Of a stretch of DNA of 49,120 bases, positions 10,585-21,139 are shown one piece after another. The stretch is from Alectoria sarmentosa (lineage: Eukaryota > Ascomycota > Lecanoromycetes > Lecanorales > Parmeliaceae): contig WOGZ01000252.1 of the NCBI GenBank assembly GCA_009733775.1, forward strand, positions 1 to 49,120, read 5' to 3'. The number at the start of each line of letters is the position of its first letter. The stretch's first letter is position 1. The position numbers and the translations under genes were made by a program. The notes beneath the pieces were generated by a model. The model was not told where the DNA came from, searched no databases, and saw only the letters and a list, made by a program, of their open reading frames with translations.

Positions 10585-12651
10585 ATGGGCTCCTCAATTC
10601 CTCCAGAAACAACTGTCTCTTCCCGCCCATTGCCTTCTGAAAATCTCGCAACGCAAGTAGAGGACTTTGCGCAGTCTTCTCCACACTCTCAAGCTCCACG
10701 CCTGCCTTCATTGCGCAATGCGAACGACACCCTATCAGCCGCCAACATGACCGCATCCTCAACCCCTCTGGGACCTCTCAACGCCGCTCGAAGGCCCAAC
10801 CTTCCCCAAAGTGCCCTTGGTTCCTCTCGTGGTAGTCAGCTCCCTCAAGACATGCAGGCAAAGATGAAAGCTTTCCATTTGTCGAGACAGGGCGCGCCTC
10901 CGCCCCAAAATTTACGCATGCCACCTAATGTCGGAGCTCAGTCCGTCTCTGCGACTCAAGTATTGACATCTGCTGGACTCATTCCAAGTGGGTCAATTGC
11001 GGGAAGTTCAGTCCCTTCTAGTATTGCGAGTCCTGGGGTGCCACTCATTGGTGCACCAGGAGGGCTTAGACCTCCTTCTGGTCGACCTCAAGCGCCTAAC
11101 TTCAACTCGGCCCCCGCCGTTCCTGGCCTGAAAATGAATCCTAAGATTGGCGGCTTGGCAGAAAAACGAGGAATAAACAGAGGGATGAAATTATCCGATG
11201 CTTCAGGACCACAGATGCCTTCAGGAGGACCTGCCGGCACGGCGCCTCTCTCGGATGCTACCACGGAAAAAGACCAAGGCCTGGGTCAAGGCTCTGGCGG
11301 TGACTCGCTATTTAGCAAGTACTCGGAATATGTCGACACCAAGGCTGGCACTCTGAAATTCAAGGGCAAAGCTACGATACATGGTAAAGGTATTGACTTT
11401 TCAAGCGGCACTAGCTTCAACATCTCGCTGGACGAGGTCGACAACTTGGAAGAGCTAGGGAAAGGCAATTATGGGACTGTCTACAGAGTGCGCCACAGCC
11501 GCCCTCAGCTGCGCCGACCAGGCCAAGGTCTAAGTGGCAACCGCCCTCTGCCGTCGATGGTAGCAAGTTCGATGATCGCAAACGAAAATGACGATACGTC
11601 CAACGGAAACTCTCCCAAATCAGCTACTTCTGGGAACACGACAGGCATTGTGATGGCTATGAAGGAGATTCGGTTAGAATTAGACGAGGCCAAATTTGCC
11701 GCCATCATCATGGAGTTGGACATATTGCATCGATGCATATCGCCATTCATTGTCGACTTTTACGGGGCCTTCTTCCAAGAAGGTGCAGTCTACATATGCA
11801 TGGAATACATGGACGGCGGATCGATTGATAAATTGTACGGAGACGGAATGCCAGAAGGCGTCCTCCGGAAGATTACAATGTCTACGGTCATGGGTCTCAA
11901 GTCATTGAAGGAAGACCATAACATTATCCACCGCGATGTGAAACCAACTAACATCCTGGTCAATACCAGGGGTCAAGTCAAGATCTGTGACTTCGGCGTA
12001 AGTGGAAATCTGGTCGCAAGCATTGCGAAGACAAACATTGGCTGTCAAAGCTACATGGCGCCGGAAAGAATTTCAGGGGGAGGCGTTGCACAGGCTGGTG
12101 CGAATCCAGGCGGCGGAACCTACAGTGTACAGAGTGATATCTGGAGTCTTGGTTTGACCATCATTGAATGCGCGTTGGGGCAGTATCCGTATCCACCTGA
12201 AACATATGATAACATTTTCAGTCAATTGAGTGTAAGTCTGATGCTCCTATCGAGAAGCAGCAAGACCTGACAAGTGCAGGCTATCGTGGACGGCGAGCCA
12301 CCCGATCTGCCAGCTGACCGTTTCTCAGAAGCCGCCAGGGACTTCGTCAGGAGAACACTAAACAAGATCCCCAAACTCCGTCCGAATTACGCAACCCTTC
12401 TGCAGCATCCTTGGTTAGCTCCCCTTTTGAAACCACCGACTATTTCAGAGGAAGATGAAGACCTTGAGGATAAGAAGATCGCTCAGGAGGCCACGGCTCC
12501 AGGCGCTTTCGACAAGGAGGTTGCGCAATGGGTTTCAAGTGCTATGGAACGGAAACGAAACGGAACAATGGGAAAGAAATCGAAGCCGGCTCTTCATGCT
12601 GCGCCATTGAATGCCGTCCCAAACCCGTCACCCAATGCCGTAAATGGATAA
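10585..12651 (+). CDS. pbs2: MAP kinase kinase of the HOG pathway (Pbs2 type), two exons
   Basis: Exons 10585-12231 and 12280-12651 encode 672 residues, close to yeast Pbs2. In the family this kinase phosphorylates the Hog1 MAP kinase in osmotic and other stress signalling, in the cytosol. The start is the ATG in GCCGCCATGG; the frame is open upstream but with no ATG. Residues 1-280 are Ser/Pro-rich and look disordered. Kinase domain about 286-595: GKGNYGTV loop 292-299, catalytic Lys360 (VMAMK), alpha-C Glu377, HRDVK 449-453, DFG 469-471, APE 492-494, Asp518/Trp520, Arg583. The activation loop SIAKT places phospho-acceptors at Ser479 and Thr483, followed by the GCQSYMAPE stretch typical of Pbs2. 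A Ser/Asn-rich insert of about 45 residues sits between the glycine loop and Lys360. An acidic patch follows at 606-613. I see no clear KPLPPLP-like Sho1-binding motif. Base composition is balanced, with no sign of RIP. Confidence 0.95.
12232..12279 (+). other. 48-bp intron of pbs2
   Basis: Donor GTAAGT at 12232, branch-like CTGAC at 12267-12271 and acceptor CAG ending at 12279. Splicing joins FSQLS to AIVDGEPPDLP across a codon boundary, restoring the continuous kinase subdomain X-XI. Without splicing the frame stops at 12268-12270. Confidence 0.93.
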
Positions 12652-13355
12652 GCACGGAATCAGCTGCAATACAGTTCGAAATCGTGAGCAATATGCCGTA
12701 TCATCTCACCCAGCTCTTCTACACAGCCTGGCAAAGTCGTACTGAATCATCACTTGAGACCCCCAAGGGAACGAAATTGATTTCACAAAACCTTCTGGGA
12801 CATTGAGGGCGTGTTTGATTCGAACGCCTTCGATTGTAGGAGAGCCATGGATTCAAAGGCATTCTTGTGGGTGGCATTTGGATGAGCTTTCAGTGCTTAT
12901 GATTGTTGCCGAGATAGATGTGTGTGCTAATTGGAGACACCATTTGACGGGCAGGCTCCTAGTTGTGCCGCCGACGCTCAAAGCCTTGGAGTATTGTGCA
13001 ACACAAAAAGTAGGAAATCAGCCTGCAGCTATAAAGCCATCACAAATCGTGCCTCGTATCATCCCAGATATGGCAACCAGGCAGTCTTGTCGTACTCGCT
13101 GCCTCAAGCGACCAGGCGGCTTCTATTATTTTCAGCATGCAAGGCACTAATGGCTTGTACGATAAGGTGGTGTACAGAATGGGGCAAGTCATGAGTCGCG
13201 CCAGGGCCCCGTCCGAACCGTATATCATATACGGATGTCTGCACCTGCCAAGACGCCAAGAGTCAGTAACCACAATCTTGATTTCGGAAGGTGGCCCTGT
13301 ACTCGAATAGGCATTGTTCAAATTCGAGTCTCTACTCGTGCGACCGACAAGTCTT
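12652..13355. other. pbs2 3' flank, GC-balanced, no gene recognised
   Basis: This holds the pbs2 3' UTR and intergenic DNA. Several overlapping open frames of 87-115 codons occur on both strands, but none shows a recognisable domain, a convincing start context or spliceable continuation, so I do not call them genes. No standard AATAAA signal is evident close to the stop. The composition switches back to AT-rich at about 13355, so the unmutated island is roughly 3.1 kb. Confidence 0.6.
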
Positions 13356-13563
13356 TTCTTTTATCAATTTAATTAATAAATACTTTCGCGTTCAAATACC
13401 AAATAATATAAATTCATTATTTTATAACAATTTAAAATTAATTAATACGCGATAAATATATATATTAAATATTATACAATTTATATTATTGTTTAAGCGT
13501 TTTTTTACAATTGAATTATTTGTTAAAATATAATTATATAACATTATTCGAATATGTTATTAA
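13356..13563. other. AT-rich strip between the gene island and Copia C3
   Basis: About 200 bp of decayed AT-rich sequence with no open frame or repeat recognised. It ends in ATTAA immediately before the C3 LTR. Confidence 0.5.
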
Positions 13564-13699
13564 TGTTGAAAGTAAAAAAAGCACTTAATTGATTATTAAT
13601 TTGCAATAGAGCATTTAAATACAAAATGTGTTAAATTTCGATAAATCTTTTTTATTTCGATAAATCTTTCATATTTTAAATAATTAACACATTTGAACA
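13564..13699 (-). repeat. LTR of Copia-1 copy C3
   Basis: 136 bp. On the minus strand it runs from TGTTCAAATGTGTTAA at 13699 to CTTTCAACA at 13564. The length is identical to both C2 LTRs, and it has the canonical TGTTG...CAACA ends. Confidence 0.85.
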
Positions 13700-14880
13700 T
13701 TTTTATATAATCGCATTATAATTCGAAAATTAAAGTGTTTAAATCATTTTTTTTATTTTTTTTATTCGAAATATTATATAATTTAAATATCGAATTAAAA
13801 AAGTAAAAGTCGAAAAAATCGAAAAATTTCGAAAAAAATAATCGAAAACGTTTCATAATTATTTAAATTTCAAATATGAAATTTAAAACTCGTAATGTTC
13901 AAAATTAAATAAAAATAATGAAAATTCGAAAAAGAAAATCGAATTTTGTTTTTTGAAAATCATTATATTCTTTTAAATATATTCGTTATAATGTTATATA
14001 TTAAAAAATTCACTTTTAAACGAAAATTCGTTTTTTGATAAATTTATTTATGAATTATTTAATATCTTATATATCAAAAATCGAGCAATATATAATCGAA
14101 GAATATATTTAAAAATAATATTTCGATTAAATGAAAAAATTTCAAATTGTATTTATATATATATATGCGATCGATTATAAAGTTTATAAAAGTCGTTTTA
14201 AGAAATTAATATTCAATAATAATAATTAATAAAATATATATAAATTATAATTAATTTATTATAATAATAATTATGATAATAACAACGTTTAAAAATATAA
14301 ATATAATAATTTCAAAACAATGATTTTAATGATTTATGTGAGAAATTTGAAAATAAATTATAATAATCGACGATAACGATCTTTTAAATAATGACGCAAA
14401 TTTTAAATTTTTTGAGAATACGTAAATATAAGTCTTTAAAAAAAAGATTCGTAAATTTGATGATTATAGAAATATTAGAGATTTTTTAATATATTAAGCA
14501 TTTTTTAAGATTTTGCGAATAAATTCGATCGATTATTCGTAATGTGAAAATTAATAAAAAGAAAAAGTTTTTATAAAAACGAGTAAAAAAAATCATTTAT
14601 TTTTAAACGAAGTTTTAAACTTTATATATTTTATAAACGTAATTCGAAATTTATAAATCTGCGAAATAACTCGAATTTGTTTTTATAAAAAGTTTTAATA
14701 AAATCGTTAATAATTTATTTATTAATAAAAACGTATTATGAATTAACATTATCATTAGCGATTTGATCGCGTATTTAATAATGTTAAATATCGATATATT
14801 TAATCTAATTATAATGTTGAAATTTTTTAACGAGCGCAATTACGTTTTAATTATTATTATGAAAGTATTATAAATAAGTT
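13564..14880 (-). mobile_element. Truncated Copia-1 copy C3 (3' LTR plus pol 3' end)
   Basis: A 136-bp LTR (13564-13699) is followed, in minus orientation, by the Copia-1 3' non-coding region (about 13700-14640) and the decayed RNase H end of pol (about 14640-14870). The minus frame keeps LALVKKF-like and TNSSYFADL-like blocks seen in C1. Homology to C1 stops at about 14880, inside RNase H, where unrelated sequence starts. It lacks the 1.3-kb block found in C1. Its LTR keeps the outermost base unmutated (TGTTG at 13564 on the plus strand), showing that the ancestral LTR ended CAACA. Confidence 0.8.
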
Positions 14881-16010
14881 AAGATATTTAAGTTTATTAG
14901 CAATCGCGTTTGCTAGACAAGTATCTTACATTAACTCGCTCACTAACTCGCTTGTACTTAAGTCAAAGATTTACATAAAAGAAAGATAACTTTTATATAC
15001 ATTTAAAACGTGACCTTAACAATTATCGTTGTGTTGATAATTTTTTATTTTATAATCGAATTTGTTTAATTATTTAATAGTCGTGACATCGATAATATTT
15101 GAAAATGTTTTATATAAAATAAAAATAAAACGTGATATAATTGTTATCGTAATTTTTCGACAAAATATGAAAATCATTTATATAAAAAATTCGAATCGAA
15201 CGAAAGAATTAATATAATAAATAATTTCGAATTAATTTAGAAAAGAAATGTTTTCGTAATAAAAAAAGAAGCTTTTGAAAGAAACTTTCGAATTGTAATT
15301 CGATAAATTTCTCGTAAAGTTTAAGTAATCAAAAGTGTAATAAAATATCAACTCTTCGAATAAATTTTTGAAAGATTGATATAAATTGTTTAAAAAAATT
15401 AGAATTATTGTTGTAAACTTAATAAAAAGCTTGACATTTGTGCTTATAATAAATTTTTCCCTAGCTTTTCTAAAGGATAATCATTATATACACAATTTAT
15501 GACTTATTTTTCTTATTTATTTTTTCTCTACTTGAATTTCGTTAAAATAGAAGTTTTTTCTCGAGAAATCTAATAATTATAATGAATAAACAATTTTTAT
15601 AATAAAAAAAACTTTGCTTTAATATAAAGAAAAGATTTTAAAAATAATAATATAAAGATAATCAAAAAAGTTATAATAGATTTCGAATAGAAAACTTATG
15701 ACAGAAAACTTTTAAAATAAAAAATTTAATAAAGTTAAAAAATGATTAAGATTTCTTTAATTAAAGCAAATAAAAATACTATAAAGAAGATTAACTATAA
15801 TTATTAAAATAATTAATTTTAAAATTATATAATACTTCGTGCACGTTTATTAAAAATAAAATAAAATAAAAAAGCACGATTTTTAATAAATAAAAGAAAT
15901 GTAAATTTTAAAAAGTTTATAATAAGAGCTATATATTAAGCGAGACTTAAAAGCTAAATTATATATAATTTAATTAAAAAAGACTTTCAGCTCGCATTTG
16001 TTAACTGTTT
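14881..16010. other. Unclassified 1.13-kb segment joining two truncated Copia elements
   Basis: To the left C3 is cut inside RNase H, and to the right a Copia-3 copy is cut inside the RT active-site region. This segment differs in texture from its neighbours: fewer CpG-only cytosines, and blocks such as GCTAGACAAGTATCTTAC and AACTCGCTCACTAACTCGCT (14909-14954). GTTAA occurs near both ends (14890, 16005). No coding frame or clear terminal repeats were recognised. It may be a decayed element or a rearrangement product. Confidence 0.45.
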
Positions 16011-17919
16011 ATATAAATAAAAATGATAATAGTGTTAAGATATTAATGAATATAAAAAATTAACAACGATAAATTCGAAATTCAATTTTCTAAAATACGT
16101 TACGAAATTTTTATATCAAATTTAAAAAAATCGTGTTAAATCGTATAACGTTCTCATAAATTTATAAGTTTTATTTTTTTTATTTTAAATTTTAAATTTC
16201 GTGAATTGCATTATATCAATTTTTTTTGACATCGTCGTATAAAAAACCGATTTTAATATTAATTTATTTAAACTTTTAATTTAAAATTATCGCAAAAACG
16301 AAAATGATTTTATAATTCATAAATTTAACTTAGATATTAAAACGAAACTTTTATTAAAATTGAGTTTTTCTCGTTGATTGAAATCGCGAATTATTTAATA
16401 AATTCTATATCGAAGGATCTCGTCGATAAAATCTTTTTTAATTTTATAAATTTATTTATTTTTTGAAATATACGTATTCGAAAATAAATTCATTAAAATT
16501 CAAATGTTATTAATAATGAAAGAGTTAATTTCGTTTTATATTATTATTTATTAATGCATTTTACGATAAAAATTCATTATTATTTTTTTGCAAATTCGAG
16601 ATTTCTAAAATTCGATAAAAGCGATTTTCATTACCTAATAAAATAAAAAAATTCGAAATGAGATTTCGATATAATTTCATAATTCTGAATAAGATTAAAA
16701 TGAAAATGAATTCGAAAGTTTTATTAATTATAAAACGAATAATAAGTTTAAACGTCGATATAAATGAATATAAAAAAACTGCAATATGATTATTAAACGT
16801 ATTAAATAATCGTTTTATTATAAATTTTAAATTGAATACGTTGAAAATGATTTTTGACGAAATTCTTTCTAAAGTTAAAATAAAATTGAATCAATCATCA
16901 ATTTTTTTGATAAAATTTATATATCTTTTTTGACGCTTTTTTATAAATTGTAAAAAATTAAAAATTAAATGATTGATGTTTTTAACGAATTTTCGTTTAT
17001 TATAATAAATATTATATTAAAAATAAATGTATATATGCATTGTGAGATGTTAAAATCTTAATTTTTTTACAAAAAACTTAATTATTTATAATGTCAAGTC
17101 AAACAATTTATTAAAATATTTCTTTGATAATGATAATTATTTAATAAAACAAATATTTAAATAAATGTGATTGTTCGACAAAATAAGAAGCTTGTTATAA
17201 TAAATGTTAATAATAGAAAAAATATCGTCGTTCTCGTCGATTACGCAAGCAATTAATGTCTTATCAATTTATATTAAAATAAAACTTTTTGAACTTCGAA
17301 GAATCAATTTATAAACATATACGCCTTTTTGTTATCCGCTCGAGAATCTGAAGATTTTTATAAATAAATCGATAAATTTTCAATAAATTATATAAATTTC
17401 ATCGAATTAATAAGATTAAAAAAATAATGATAATTCTTCGTAAGCGATTTCTTTTTGAAAGCTTATATTTACGAAAATTTGAAAGTTCGTATAAATTATG
17501 CTTAGGTATTATCTTTTTTTATATTCGATAATCAATTTTTGAAAACATTTAAGATTCTCGACATTATATTGAATGTTGTGTTTATTATGATAATTTTTCT
17601 TTTAACAAAATATTGTGTTTTATCGCGTGATTGTTTTTTTTAAAAAAATCTTAATTTCTTTTTTTATTTTCATCATATGAAAAGAATTGATATTTTCTAA
17701 CTTTTTATAAAAATCCTTTTTCGATAAGGCGAATTTTAATTAAATTATTATTATAATGAAATAAATCGTTATTACGAGAGATAATTTAAAATAATAAATG
17801 AGCATATTTATTTTATTAGAGATTTTAGATAGATTTACATCTTGATAATATAATTCATAATTATATATATCGAAAATAAATTATGCTTTTTTTAATTAAT
17901 TAAAAAGATTTATGCGATT
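16010..17919 (-). mobile_element. Truncated Copia-3 copy, minus strand
   Basis: The reverse complement aligns closely with the plus-strand Copia-3 copy: 16850-16650 with 46680-46920, 16600-16380 with 46970-47200, 16370-16140 with 47200-47440, and 16130-16010 with 47450-47552. Homology ends in the TTATTTATATAAAC segment that codes the RT active site. The RNase H end and 3' LTR are missing. All frames are broken by RIP-type changes. Confidence 0.7.
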
Positions 17920-18046
17920 TGTTGAAATTCGGATCACGTAACGTCAAGTCTTAACGGTCACGTACGCACATTAATGCGCCCGTATACAAATCGCTCTTTC
18001 TTTTATAATATTTTTAAAACAATACAATTAAATGTTCTATTTCACA
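17920..18046 (-). repeat. Copia-3-type LTR, reverse orientation
   Basis: On the minus strand it runs from TGTGAAATAGAACATTT (18046) to GAATTTCAACA (17920), 127 bp. It matches the fresher LTR at 48731-48855, with an internal gap near the start. It still holds GGGCGCATTAATGTGCG and ACGTGACC blocks with moderate GC. Confidence 0.65.
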
Positions 18047-18663
18047 TTTTGACAAGTTATGAACCTAGATTTACATCGACATTATTACAGCATAACCTAT
18101 TTATTACCTATTATGACTGAGATTATTTTTCAACATTTTTATTTTCATCGTAATGAAAATATCAATTATAAAAATCGTTACGTTTATATAACGTAATCTT
18201 TTTAATGTGAATAATGCTTATTATAAAATGATTATTTAAATCGAAATAATTACGATTTATTCGCAATGAGAACATAAAGAATAAAACGCAAAAAAAATAA
18301 CGTTGAGGTATTAACGACATAAGACGCTTCTTTCGATAATTAATAATATCTTTTTCGAAAATTATGAACGTTTTTAAGAATTAACATCGCTCTTTCGAAC
18401 GTTGAAACGTTATTAATATTCACGTCGTTTTCGTTAATACTTACATCGCTTCCATTTCCATTTAAAATAAAATAAGATAATTCGAAATATATCGCAATTA
18501 ATCGTGATATGTCGAAATTGCTTTATAATCGTGAATCATATACTTTAAGAAAATCTCTTAATATTAAGATAATATTTGAATTCAAAATTAAATTTAAATT
18601 ATTTCCCTTTTAAGACTAGTCACAATCTATTTTCAGAAACTTAAAATATATATTTCGTTTCCA
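18047..18663. other. Left flank of MITE-2, no gene seen
   Basis: Mostly AT-rich, with a few less decayed patches (GACAAGTTATGAACCTAG at 18050, ACTAGTCACAATC near 18615). No coding frame or repeat to other parts of the window was recognised. If MITE-2 is real, this stretch was once contiguous with 45194 onward. Confidence 0.4.
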
Positions 18664-18684
18664 CTAACCAGTTACGACAGACAA

Positions 18685-18820
18685 TGTTGAAATGTGTTAA
18701 CTATCTAAAATATGAAAGGTTTATCGAGGCAAAAAAGGTTTATCGAGGCTTAACACATTTTATATTTAAATGCTCTACTGTAATTATTTAATCAATTAAG
18801 TATTTTATTTATTTTTAATA
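18685..18820 (+). repeat. 5' LTR of Copia-1 copy C2
   Basis: 136 bp, from TGTTGAAATGTGTTAAC to TTTTTAATA. It contains a 16-bp direct repeat AAAGGTTTATCGAGGC at 18715-18730 and 18734-18749, conserved in the other LTR copies. The end is a RIPed CAACA. Confidence 0.9.
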
Positions 18821-20186
18821 GATTATAAGCTCGAAATCGCGGGTATTCGTTTAATATTATTTATTTATCACTTATAAATCAATTAACTCATTAATTAAGC
18901 GTATAATTAAAAATTGAATCGCAATGTTAAAATTTAAGCGACAAAACAATCATTCACTTCGCAATAATTTCCCTAAATTTATTTATCACACATAGTTATT
19001 CTTGTTGATAAATCGTGCTTTAAATATATATTCGACTCAATTTAACGATTTATTTATGTGATAATTGTAAATATTAAATCGTGAAACGTTGATGAGCGTT
19101 GATTATCAAATTAATTGCAATTTATTTTAAAAAAATAACGATTAATCATTTATCAGCTTCAATCTTTAAACGATGAATCATATTCAAAATATAATAATCG
19201 AGTAATTTTTTAAAAAGCTATTTGATTTTATAAATTTACATCTTAATCTCTTATTTAAAAATAAGAAAATTGACATTAAATTTAATTAAACGCGCGTTTT
19301 TCAATTAATCAATTTAACATTATTAAACAATATCATTTCGCTATTTATAAAACCTGTGACAAAATGAGAAAGAAGTCATAAAACGTTGCAAATTTTACTT
19401 TCACGATTACTATTATAATATCAATTATTAAATTATTTTTAACGAAATATTAAATCAAAATTAATAATAATAACGAATCGTTTATAATAATAAGCATTTC
19501 ATTATAAAACACGATTTTTATTATATTAATAATCGTTATTATATCAACGATTGTTATTATTATATTAACGATTTTAATATTAATTATAATTAAAAAAGAG
19601 CATAAAAGATTTTTGAATATTTCTTTTATCTTTAATTCTCAAACATTAAAAGATTCAATTACATTCATTAATCACATTTTTCATCGAAATAAATTTAAAC
19701 GTTTTAAATATTCTTCTTTTATAAATTAAGACAAATTTAAACGTTTTCGCATTTTTACGTTTTTTATATTTTTAAACATTTTTAAAAAGAATTTCGAGCG
19801 TAATTTAAAAGAGTTCGATTAATAAAACGCATTTTCGAACGCGACTTTTCTCTTTATAATCAAATATTGAATAAAATTTATCATTAATTTAAAACGCGTT
19901 CGAAAAGTAAAGAGCGTAATTGTGTATTTATTTATTTATTTGATATTATTATAACTTTCGATAATTTTATTCGCGAATCTTTTTTTAAATTAATTAATAA
20001 TGAAAATCTTTTTAAAATTATCATTTAATTTATTGAATTCAATTCTTTTATTAATATTTAAACTTTTTATACTTTTAATAACATATCGAAATCATTATTA
20101 TATTTAAAAAAATCGTCGATATAAAATTCAATAACGATTTTTCGTTTTATAATAAAAAATTTGAAAAATTTGAAAATCTTTAAATA
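18821..20186 (+). pseudogene. Copia C2 leader and gag 5' remnant
   Basis: Collinear with C1 positions 9856 down to 8513. It begins with the decayed primer-binding site (GATTATAAGCTCG, 18821-18833) and continues as AT-rich gag sequence without an open frame. MITE-1 interrupts it at TA 20185-20186, and gag resumes at 21140. Confidence 0.65.
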
Positions 20187-20420
20187 CTAATATGACTGTC
20201 ACACAAGTTTAACATTCGATATATATTCGATGATCATCCGATGTTTATCCGATGATGGTTTTCCATCAGATATACGATGGTTGAAAAGCCGTTATACATC
20301 TTTAAAAGGTTTCCAAACGGCTGTTCAGCGGCTGTCAAATCATCGTTAAACCGTTACCATTTAGGAAGAAGCATCACATATCCATCGCATTCGCATTTTC
20401 ATGATCATGTTCATTGCAGT

Positions 20421-20845
20421 CACATACCCATGGCCATCGCAGCCACATGGTCATGGTCGTGACCACTGCATTCACATGGTCATGGCCGTACCCATTGCAA
20501 CCACATATTCATGGCCGTACCCACTGCAACCACATGGTCATGGCCGTATCCACTGCATCCACATGATCATGGCCGTACTCACTGCAATCACATACCCATG
20601 GCCGTACCCACTGCAATCACATGATCATGGCCGTACCCACCGCAGTCACATGGTCATGGTTATACCCACCGCAGTCACATGGCCATGGTCATATCCATCG
20701 CAGCCACATAGTCATGGTCGTACCCACTGCAATCACATGATTGGTCGTATCCATCGCAGCCACACAGTCATGGCCGTACCCATTGCAATCACATGGCTGG
20801 CCGTATTCATTGCAGCCACATAGTCATCGTTATGCTCATCGCAAT
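20421..20845. repeat. 29-bp minisatellite inside MITE-1
   Basis: Units start with CACAT at 20444, 20473, 20502, 20531, 20560, 20589, 20618, 20647, 20676, 20705, 20734, 20761, 20790 and 20817. Spacing is 29 bp except for two 27-bp units (from 20734 and 20790), and a variant unit precedes at 20421. A typical unit is CACATGGTCATGG, CCGTACCCA, CTGCAAC. Because 29 is not a multiple of three, each unit shifts frame; the 140-codon open frame over it is a by-product. Confidence 0.9.
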
Positions 20846-20891
20846 TCCATGCTCATGTCCATGCTCATGCTTAGTGAACATTCTTAGAAGT

Positions 20892-21111
20892 TCGGATGGG
20901 TATCGGATGGATATCGGATGGGTAGCGGCTGGGCAGCGGATGGACAGCGGATGAGCATCGGTTTGATATCAATCTGCCATCGACTGTGAGATATCCGCTC
21001 AAAACCGATGTCTGTTTTAGCGAAAGATGATGGATTTCCATTCGATTCTCAGCAGTTGGGCAGCCGATGCTCAACTGCTGCCCAGCCGCTGCCCAGCCGC
21101 TGTCCATCCGA
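20892..21111. repeat. 220-bp tract in 11-bp register with inverted arms
   Basis: Seven units run forward at 20892-20968 (TCGGATGGGTA, TCGGATGGATA, TCGGATGGGTA, GCGGCTGGGCA, GCGGATGGACA, GCGGATGAGCA, TCGGTTTGATA). Seven units of the same type run on the opposite strand at 21035-21111 (outermost TCGGATGGACA, then GCGGCTGGGCA twice). The 66-bp centre, 20969-21034, equals six units and keeps recognisable members. The whole is roughly symmetric about 21001 and could fold into a long imperfect hairpin. The open frame at 20871-21107 is an artefact of the repeat. Confidence 0.85.
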
Positions 21112-21139
21112 TGTAAAACTCACAAGACGGGCATAGTAG

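Larger units (their letters stand above)
20187..21139. mobile_element. MITE-1: 953-bp TA-flanked inverted-repeat element, little RIP
   Basis: Ends: CTAATATGACTGTC at 20187 and, on the other strand from 21139, CTACTATGCCCGTC. About 24 of the first 34 bases match, including a shared AGTTT.ACAT. It is flanked by TA on both sides (20185-20186, 21140-21141). The C1 paralogue at 8512-8513 has the uninterrupted sequence with a single TA, which confirms insertion. No transposase frame is present, so it is non-autonomous. Contents: 11-bp-phased units at 20215-20258, a 29-bp minisatellite at 20421-20845 and an 11-bp-phased inverted tract at 20892-21111. A TA duplication fits Tc1/mariner-type or related transposases, but no superfamily signature beyond that is seen. 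GC is near balanced, unlike its host. Confidence 0.8.

Noticed and set aside
12528..13321. Open frames of 87-115 codons downstream of pbs2 on both strands
   Set aside because: They overlap one another in several frames in balanced-GC DNA, have no recognisable domain and no splice-supported continuation.
13310..13345. tRNA B-box-like GTTCAAATTC
   Set aside because: The flanking bases do not form the T-arm and no A-box or cloverleaf is present.
20401..20823. 140-codon open frame with His-rich repeats
   Set aside because: It is a frame through a 29-bp repeat that shifts phase every unit; no start context or domain.
20421..20845. CRISPR-like spacing of the 29-bp repeat
   Set aside because: The units are contiguous with no unique spacers, the context is eukaryotic, and the whole unit is repeated.
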